Origin: JACKCB01 sp964452775
Lineage (GTDB): Bacteria; Chloroflexota; Anaerolineae; Promineifilales; Promineifilaceae
Direction: 5' to 3'
Assembly: GCA_964452775.1 (NCBI GenBank)
Contig: CAYVQP010000058.1
Span: forward strand, 1 to 27,107
DNA length: 27,107 nt
Position numbers and translations under genes: made by a program. The notes under the pieces were generated by a model. The model was not told the origin of the DNA and did no database searches. It saw only the letters and a list, made by a program, of their open reading frames with translations. How positions within the stretch are numbered: position 1 is the stretch's first letter; each line of letters begins with the position of its first letter. Shown piece after piece: positions 22,462 to 27,107 of the stretch.

Positions 22462-24465
22462 TTATTGCGCGACGAAGTTCAGTACGCCGCTGGTCCCGTC
22501 CGCCAACGTGTAGAGCAGCCGGCCGGACGTAATCGTCTCCACCCCATTCACTACCTGCGATTGCCATTCATACCCGTTCACGCCAACCAGCGCGGCCAGG
22601 TATTCGGTCTCCTGCTCCATGATGCCCGCCGGCTCGCTGCAGATAGACATGGTCACCGCCGGCACGCCGATGGTGAAGAAGCCGTCGTCCGGCACAATCG
22701 GCGCGGAGTAGCTGTTGCAGCCCGCTGAGCCGGAGATCGTCCCATCGGCGAAGATGGCCGTGATCTGCGTGCCGGGGATGACCGCCTGTTCCGCGCCCGC
22801 CGGCCCGAAGGAGGTCAACACCAACGTCGTCCCCTCCGCGCCGCCGGTGGGCGAATCGGTGTCCAGGGAGCCATCGCCGCCGGTCGTGCCGCCGCCGGAG
22901 ACTGCGCCGGACGTGAAGCGCATCGTGCCGGCGTCAGCGAACAGGTCAATGTACAGGTCGCCATCCTGGAAGAAGAAGATGGCCGCGTTGGCCAGCGAAG
23001 TGGTGAACAGCTGGTCCTGCGAACCCTCCGGGCAGGCGGCCAGAGTGGTCGGCCCCAGGGTAATGGTGATGCTGCTGCCGGACGTGGTGTAGCTGGCCGC
23101 CACCTGGTTGCAGTCCGCCTGAATGGCTGCGCTGCCGTCGGTGTTAAAGAGGATGGTGTAGCGCGTGGGGTCCGTGACCGTGATCTGCTCCACCGCGGTG
23201 GTGGTCGAGACCCACTGCCAGGTGACGCCGGTCAGGCCGGAGGGCGCGGGCAAGGGCGGGGCGGGCACTACGGGCACATTCTCCGCGCCCGTCGCTTCCA
23301 CGAAGGCAGCCGATACCCACACCTGCCCATTGTTCAAGTTGGGCGTTTCCACCACCCACCACTGGCCGTCCGCGCTCACGCCGATGATCGTGCCCGTCTC
23401 CTCAAAGGGAGCCGCGCCCACGGCCGGGTATTGCGTGCTCGGACCGGTGCGCAGGAAGATGCCGTCCGGCGCGATGACTTTGCCCGTCGGCTCGCCGCTA
23501 TCCGGCTCCGGCAGGTCTACTGTGTTCTCCTCCGCGAAGCGCATCGTGCCCGCGTCGGCGAACTGGTCAATGTACAGTTCGCCTTCCAGGAAGAAGTAGA
23601 TGGCCGCGTTGTCCAGACCGAGCAGGAATTGCTGGTCACGCGAGCCTTCCGGGCAGGCCATCAGGGTGGAGGGGCCCAGGGTGATGTCAATGCTGCTGCC
23701 ATCCGTGGTGTAGTTGGCGATTACCTGATTACAGTCCGCCTTGATGTTGGCGGTGCCGTCCTCATTAAACAGCACCGTGTAGCGCCCCGGCTCGTCCACA
23801 ACGGTTTCGCCGGCCGGGCTGGTGACCGATTCCCATTGCCAGGTGACGCCGGTGAGGGTGTTGTCCGTATCGGTGGGCGCGGGCGTGATTGTCGCGGCCG
23901 GGTTGCGGTAGTAGTCCACTGGCCCGCCGGCGACCCAGGGGAAGACCAGCGTGGCCCCATCGTCCTCAAAGCGATAATCCTGCGCCGGGCCGAACATGGC
24001 CATCATATCGGCGTCCAGCGAGCCTTCCGGGCAGGCCATCATGGTCATCGGGCCCAGCTCCATGTATATGCTGCCCGGCATGTCCGTGGCGTAGCGGCCG
24101 GCCCCGTTGTTGCAGTCCAGCTTCGCCTGGAAGGTGCCGTCCTCATTAAAGGTCAATGTGTAATTTTCCGGATTTGGCACGATGATCTCGGGTACATCGT
24201 TGCCGTTGGGGTCCCGGCCCACCCATTCCCAGGCGATGTTCACCAGTAGGGGGTCCGGCGTGTGGGTAATCGTGTCCACATATGAGCCCGTCTCGGTCGC
24301 AACCGGCGCAGCCGTCGCCTCCGGGGCGGCGGTTGCCTCGGCCTCGGTGTCCGGGGCGCTGGTCGCTTCGGTGGCCGGCGCAGTCGGGGGTTCCGCCTGA
24401 CCGCCGGTGCAAGCCGCCAGCGCCAGCACCAGCGAGAGCAGTAAGAACACGCTAATCTTCTTCAT
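22462..24465 (-). CDS. Large lipoprotein with four META (HslJ-like) domains and an SH3-like domain
   Basis: From ATG 24465 the protein is 667 aa. This start is chosen because AGGAG lies 7 nt upstream; an ATG six codons earlier contains that site. MKKISVFLLLSLVLALAAC is a lipoprotein signal (Cys19), followed by an Ala/Thr/Pro/Glu-rich linker (about 22-65). Three similar META-like domains follow (about 72-190, 210-315, 410-520), each with a TW or AW start, an FNEDG or FNTDG turn, DCN and later ACPEGS. An SH3b-like domain (GIFLRTGPSTQYPAVGAAP, about 335-400) separates the second and third. A fourth, divergent META domain (SAGCNSYSAPI...SICSEP) ends the protein. META domains are known from heat-shock-linked and secreted proteins; function here is unknown. 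It is extracellular and membrane anchored. Confidence 0.85.
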   Translation of the reverse strand: MKKISVFLLLSLVLALAACTGGQAEPPTAPATEATSAPDTEAEATAAPEATAAPVATETGSYVDTITHTPDPLLVNIAWEWVGRDPNGNDVPEIIVPNPENYTLTFNEDGTFQAKLDCNNGAGRYATDMPGSIYMELGPMTMMACPEGSLDADMMAMFGPAQDYRFEDDGATLVFPWVAGGPVDYYRNPAATITPAPTDTDNTLTGVTWQWESVTSPAGETVVDEPGRYTVLFNEDGTANIKADCNQVIANYTTDGSSIDITLGPSTLMACPEGSRDQQFLLGLDNAAIYFFLEGELYIDQFADAGTMRFAEENTVDLPEPDSGEPTGKVIAPDGIFLRTGPSTQYPAVGAAPFEETGTIIGVSADGQWWVVETPNLNNGQVWVSAAFVEATGAENVPVVPAPPLPAPSGLTGVTWQWVSTTTAVEQITVTDPTRYTILFNTDGSAAIQADCNQVAASYTTSGSSITITLGPTTLAACPEGSQDQLFTTSLANAAIFFFQDGDLYIDLFADAGTMRFTSGAVSGGGTTGGDGSLDTDSPTGGAEGTTLVLTSFGPAGAEQAVIPGTQITAIFADGTISGSAGCNSYSAPIVPDDGFFTIGVPAVTMSICSEPAGIMEQETEYLAALVGVNGYEWQSQVVNGVETITSGRLLYTLADGTSGVLNFVAQ

Positions 24466-24555
24466 CTTCAATCTCCTTGTCACAACAAAGCCGGCTCACA
24501 GTTCAAACGCTGATCGGGCCGGCGCATCCATCCAAACTATCCAAACAATTGTTAC

Positions 24556-24599
24556 GCGAGATTACATCTCGCCCCATGTAACGCGAGATTGTATCTCGC
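24556..24599. repeat. Two GCGAGAT...ATCTCGC palindromes beside a gap
   Basis: GCGAGATTACATCTCGC (24556-24572) and GCGAGATTGTATCTCGC (24583-24599) each have 7-bp arms and a 3-nt centre. After the gap ACCGAATT and AATTCGGGT (24709-24728) form a different small hairpin. The space 24466-24727 between the lipoprotein and DinB genes holds only these repeats and the gap; no gene is seen. Confidence 0.75.
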
Positions 24600-24608
24600 G
24601 CACCTGTA

Positions 24609-24708
24609 NNNNNNNNNNNNNNNNNNNNNNNNNNNNNNNNNNNNNNNNNNNNNNNNNNNNNNNNNNNNNNNNNNNNNNNNNNNNNNNNNNNNNNNNNNNN
24701 NNNNNNNN
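24609..24708. other. Assembly gap (100 N)
   Basis: The Ns separate two different palindrome families upstream of the lipoprotein gene. The promoter of the lipoprotein gene may be partly hidden. Confidence 0.95.
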
Positions 24709-24727
24709 ACCGAATTGGAAATTCGGG

Positions 24728-25225
24728 TTACATGCCTGCGCGGTCCGCCGGCCACAGTTCCAGCACGCCGCGCAAGATGCCCAGCTCGCCGATGTGGTAA
24801 GCGTTGTGGTCGCCGGCGATCAGGATTTCGCGGATGATGTTGTGGCCGTCCCAGCCGTGGGGGATGGGCGCGTACAGGTCGGTGGCCGGGTCGTTGACGA
24901 TATCCACCAGCGCCTGGCGGTCGGCCTGGAACCGGCTGATCGTCTGTTGCCAGCCGGCTTCGTCCGTGTCCGCCGACTTATCCGGCCAATACTCTCTGGG
25001 CCATTCCCGCTCCTCATACTCGGGATTGCGGATGTAGTCGAGGAGGTCGTATTGGGTGAGCCGCAAATGCTCCAGCAGGTGCCAGAAGCTGTAACCCACG
25101 TTGGGCACGCGGCTGTTGATGTGCGCCATGGGGAAATCGGCGACGGCGTCCTCAAAGGACATATGCGCCTGCCGGACGAGCAGCAGGTTGGTCAGTTGCC
25201 GGCGGGTCTCCAGGTCCTGGTTCAT
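24728..25225 (-). CDS. DinB-family protein
   Basis: This is a 165-aa four-helix protein with the DinB_2 metal-site pattern: H49 and H53 in SFWHLLEHLRLTQYDLLDYI and the HxxxH pair in GDHNAYHIGEL (H140, H144). TQYDLLDYIRNPEY with the PREYWP stretch matches a common DinB subgroup in Chloroflexota and Bacillota. Function in this group is mostly unknown; some members are metal-dependent thiol transferases. The ATG at 25225 has GGAGG 5 nt upstream; a TTG twelve bases earlier is less likely. It is distinct from the DinB part of the fusion protein at 14271-14978. Confidence 0.87.
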   Translation of the reverse strand: MNQDLETRRQLTNLLLVRQAHMSFEDAVADFPMAHINSRVPNVGYSFWHLLEHLRLTQYDLLDYIRNPEYEEREWPREYWPDKSADTDEAGWQQTISRFQADRQALVDIVNDPATDLYAPIPHGWDGHNIIREILIAGDHNAYHIGELGILRGVLELWPADRAGM

Positions 25226-25248
25226 GGGAGCCTCCAATTAGAAACAAG

Positions 25249-25277
25249 GTCGCCGGCATTTGCAGTTAGCCGGCGAC
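25249..25277. repeat. Hairpin upstream of the DinB-family gene
   Basis: GTCGCCGGC (25249-25257) and GCCGGCGAC (25269-25277) pair perfectly over 9 bp with an 11-nt loop. It lies between the monooxygenase stop codon and the DinB start codon, both on the minus strand. Confidence 0.65.
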
Positions 25278-25353
25278 ACAAAGAGGGGCAATGGTGACAG
25301 ATTCCTGGCGCAGCTGGTCGCCGCGCCGCCTGCTAGGAGCGCATCTGCGCGCC

Positions 25354-25647
25354 TTACATCTGAACGCTCACCTCAAAGCCTTCGCGCTGCGGGGGCGCGG
25401 CGAAGATGTCCTTGAACTTGGCAATCTGCTCCTGATAATAGCCGCTACTCTCGCCGGCCAACATGTCCGCTTCCGTGTCCCAAAAGGTGATCGCAAGGCC
25501 TTTGCCCGTATCGGCGTCCGTCAGCAAATAGGTTCCCCGGAAGCCGTGCTGCTGCTGAGCGGCCGGCGCCACCGAATCGCGATAGACTTCGGTTGCTTGC
25601 GCTACTTTGCCGGGTCGAATCTGAGTAGTTGTCACTCTGGCGTACAT
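25354..25647 (-). CDS. ABM-type (antibiotic biosynthesis monooxygenase-like) small protein
   Basis: The 97-aa protein begins MYARVTTTQIRPGKVAQATE and includes QHGFRGTYLLTDADTGKGLAITFWDTEADMLAGESSGYY, the dimeric ferredoxin-like ABM pattern of a beta strand, helix and WDTEADM segment. Such proteins include quinol or heme-type monooxygenases and many of unknown role. The ATG at 25647 has AGGAG 8 nt upstream, which fixes the start; open frame further upstream shows no homology. Cofactor and substrate cannot be read. Confidence 0.8.
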   Translation of the reverse strand: MYARVTTTQIRPGKVAQATEVYRDSVAPAAQQQHGFRGTYLLTDADTGKGLAITFWDTEADMLAGESSGYYQEQIAKFKDIFAAPPQREGFEVSVQM

Positions 25648-26085
25648 TGATTTGTCTCCTTGGCCGGTGGATACAGGGACGTTCGCTGTCCGAATTGACA
25701 TTCGCTGAATATTATGCACCAATTGAGCGACATTCGCGAGCGTGTCCGCGAATGGACGACGGCACATTTCGCGAACAATACGCCTGCCACTTCACCGCCC
25801 GCCGCAAGCCGGCCCGCCTCGTCCCCTTGGTAAGTATCTGCTGAGCCGGCGGGAACCCTTCCACGCACTCAACCTGAGCGCCGGCCACCGCGCGCAATGG
25901 CTGAGCATGCTGCAGCAATCAGCGGTGAAGACCCTTGCACCATTGCGTTATATCTGAATTGGGGCGGCATTAGCAGGTTTGCCGGCCAGGGCCGTTGTAG
26001 TCACCGCGAAGCCAACTTTGTGCCATCATATCAACCATAGAAGGCGACGGACGAACTATTGACCAGGTAAGTTTTGAATCACTTG
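25648..26085. other. Intergenic stretch without a convincing gene
   Basis: About 440 bp hold only short open frames of up to 71 codons on both strands that are not recognisable, so no gene is called. A small inverted repeat CATTCGCG/CGCGAATG (25731-25754) is present. Around 25740-25957 the plus-strand frames read FREQYACHFTARRKPARLVPL and then, in another frame, LLSRREPFHALNLSAGHRAQW, which could be remains of a decayed gene; support is weak. Confidence 0.4.
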
Positions 26086-26442
26086 TTAATCCCAGGCACT
26101 CAAGAACTCGAGGCGGTTCATCATTTCCTGAGCAGACAGTTCCGCAGATAGACGTAAGATTCGTCGCATCAACTCCCCGACGGAGTACTGCTGTTGATTC
26201 GCCAGAATGATCCCGGCATGCGATTTGTTCTGCAACAGATATTGCGCGTGTATCCGGTAGAAGTCCCTTCGATTGAAGCTAAAGAGTACACGTTCTTGCT
26301 GGGCCGCAATGTCTAGATGTTGCTCGTCAGGTTGGCCGACCATGTCTTCTAGAAAGGCCGTCGTAACATCCATTCCACGGGCCTTCAGCGCGCGAACCAG
26401 ATCCTGGTCCATCGTATCTTCATCGAAATAGAGCCGGATCAT
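26086..26442 (-). CDS. DUF5615 PIN-like toxin
   Basis: The 118-aa protein begins MIRLYFDEDTMDQDLVRALK, with the acidic DEN/DED motif near the start (D7-E8-D9). ALKARGMDVTTAFLEDMVGQPDEQHLDIAAQQERVLFSFNRRDFYRIH is the typical middle part of DUF5615 proteins, which have a Mut7-C/PIN-like nuclease fold. It overlaps the upstream DUF433 gene by ATGA, so the two are coupled. This pair is a widespread, poorly studied toxin-antitoxin-like module; nuclease activity is predicted, not shown. The FNRRDF stretch replaces the more usual TxNxxDF. Confidence 0.85.
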   Translation of the reverse strand: MIRLYFDEDTMDQDLVRALKARGMDVTTAFLEDMVGQPDEQHLDIAAQQERVLFSFNRRDFYRIHAQYLLQNKSHAGIILANQQQYSVGELMRRILRLSAELSAQEMMNRLEFLSAWD

Positions 26443-26744
26443 TGCTGGGTGGTGTGTCGCCTAAGAAAGTGCTCTCTCTCGGCGCGATCACCGGCTTCCT
26501 CATCCTCAGCAATAGCGGCTTCAATCTCGTCCCGGTTGGCGTGGTAGTAAGCAAGCGCCGCGTGTACCTGCGCCAGGGAAATGTGACCGATGCGGTCCGC
26601 TATCTCCTCCGGCATCAGGCCCAGTTTGTACCAGCCGACAATTCGCTGCACGGTTACCCCGGCGCCGGCGATGCGCGGACGCCCGCCGCGAATGTCGTCG
26701 CTGCGCGTGATCAGGGTTCCAATATCAATGGTTGCCGTCGTCAT
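26439..26744 (-). CDS. DUF433 antitoxin-like protein
   Basis: From ATG 26744 the protein is 101 aa. The start is supported by a GGAGGTG site 4 nt upstream; an upstream in-frame start includes that site. IRGGRPRIAGAGVTVQRIVGWYKLGLMPEEIADRI (18-52) is the DUF433 signature and carries a helix-turn-helix-like segment, consistent with DNA binding and autoregulation. An acidic tail (DEIEAAIAEDEEAGDRAERE) may bind the toxin. The stop overlaps the DUF5615 start. Its C-terminal segment is repeated at the right edge of the window. Confidence 0.85.
   Translation of the reverse strand: MTTATIDIGTLITRSDDIRGGRPRIAGAGVTVQRIVGWYKLGLMPEEIADRIGHISLAQVHAALAYYHANRDEIEAAIAEDEEAGDRAEREHFLRRHTTQQ
26487..26568. repeat. 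82-bp segment of DUF433, duplicated at 27026-27107
   Basis: This segment within the DUF433 gene matches 27026-27107 in the same orientation with about six differences in 82 bp. The copy at the edge belongs to a second DUF433 gene. Confidence 0.8.
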
Positions 26745-26947
26745 AGAGCACCTCCGCGCCTGTATGTGCAGCAATTATATCATAGAGACACCGCACCGCC
26801 CGGCGTCGCATTGCCTGATAATAATTGTTACCGAAGATAAATACGTTGGCTCAAGAATCATGTTACCGTGGGCGTCATGGAGAAATAAGAGAACATCACA
26901 GTGAGCAAGAAGTGTCGAACGGATCTGGTGAAAGTGCTGCATCCGGG

Positions 26948-27107
26948 CTATTCGCAATACCAAGGGTCAGAAGGGTGCCATTCTGGATGAGTTCTTGCGT
27001 GGGTGTGCAGAGGCGACACTGTTTCATCACCGGCTTCCTCATCTTCAGCAATAGCGGCTTCAATCTCGTCACGGTTGGCGTGATAGTCAGCAAGCGTCGC
27101 GTGCACC
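26948..27107 (-). CDS. Second DUF433 protein, partial (5' end beyond the window)
   Basis: On the minus strand the last 160 bases encode VHATLADYHANRDEIEAAI AEDEEAGDE and then a different tail ending PSDPWYCE with stop at 26950-26948. The first 28 or so residues are nearly identical to residues 60-87 of the complete DUF433 protein at 26439-26744; the last 25 are unrelated. No DUF5615 partner follows it in 26745-26947, where only a weak 62-codon frame is found. It is either an orphan antitoxin or the remains of a tandem duplication that lost its toxin. Confidence 0.7.
   Translation of the reverse strand, partial: VHATLADYHANRDEIEAAIAEDEEAGDETVSPLHTHARTHPEWHPSDPWYCE

Noticed and set aside
25742..25957. 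71-codon frame after the monooxygenase gene
   Set aside because: It has no ribosome binding site or recognisable domain; noted only as a possible decayed remnant.

Overview
This is a GC-rich bacterial scaffold carrying seven assembly gaps of exactly 100 N. Several features point to Chloroflexota, probably an Anaerolineae-type genome known from metagenomes: three-component sugar ABC transporters whose lipoprotein has a long acidic or Pro/Thr/Glu-rich linker, a secreted protein ending in an 'LPIVIN'-like tail, dense families of intergenic palindromes, and many small toxin-antitoxin-like cassettes. The taxonomic call is inference from style, not from a marker gene.

Left part (1-734): the N-terminal part of a class III adenylate/guanylate cyclase-domain protein on the minus strand, running off the left edge. 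Main block (842-12492): a plus-strand amino-sugar catabolic operon behind a near-consensus promoter with an overlapping ROK-type palindromic operator. It encodes a ROK repressor, a ROK sugar kinase, an AglE-like solute-binding lipoprotein that is an in-frame tandem fusion of two complete binding domains, AglF- and AglG-like permeases, a GH3 NagZ-type beta-N-acetylglucosaminidase, GlcNAc-6-phosphate deacetylase (NagA) and a SIS-domain glucosamine-6-phosphate deaminase (NagB-II type). Together these give a complete route from an imported GlcNAc-containing oligosaccharide to fructose-6-phosphate. The transporter ATPase is absent and is presumably a shared subunit encoded elsewhere.

Middle (12493-17673): a repeat array; a secreted M23-like protein; a HicB-like/DinB fusion protein; and a minus-strand cassette of an MhqO-like ring-cleaving dioxygenase, an MhqD-like alpha/beta hydrolase and a second VOC protein, resembling quinone or electrophile detoxification sets. 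A second palindrome cluster follows. Then (17674-21637) come a CLC chloride channel/transporter with tandem CBS domains, a tandem repeat array of about 95 bp per unit, and an MgtC/DUF4010 membrane protein.

Right part (21638-27107), mostly minus strand: a higBA toxin-antitoxin pair bracketed by exact 34-bp inverted repeats, a large lipoprotein with four META-type domains and one SH3-like domain, a DinB-family protein, an ABM-type monooxygenase, a DUF5615/DUF433 toxin-antitoxin-like pair, and a partial second DUF433 copy at the right edge.

Several families of 30-36 bp palindromes sit between genes throughout. One gap (4327-4426) is flanked by the same 55 bp on both sides. This creates a false frameshift in the binding-protein gene, and joining the copies restores one open reading frame.
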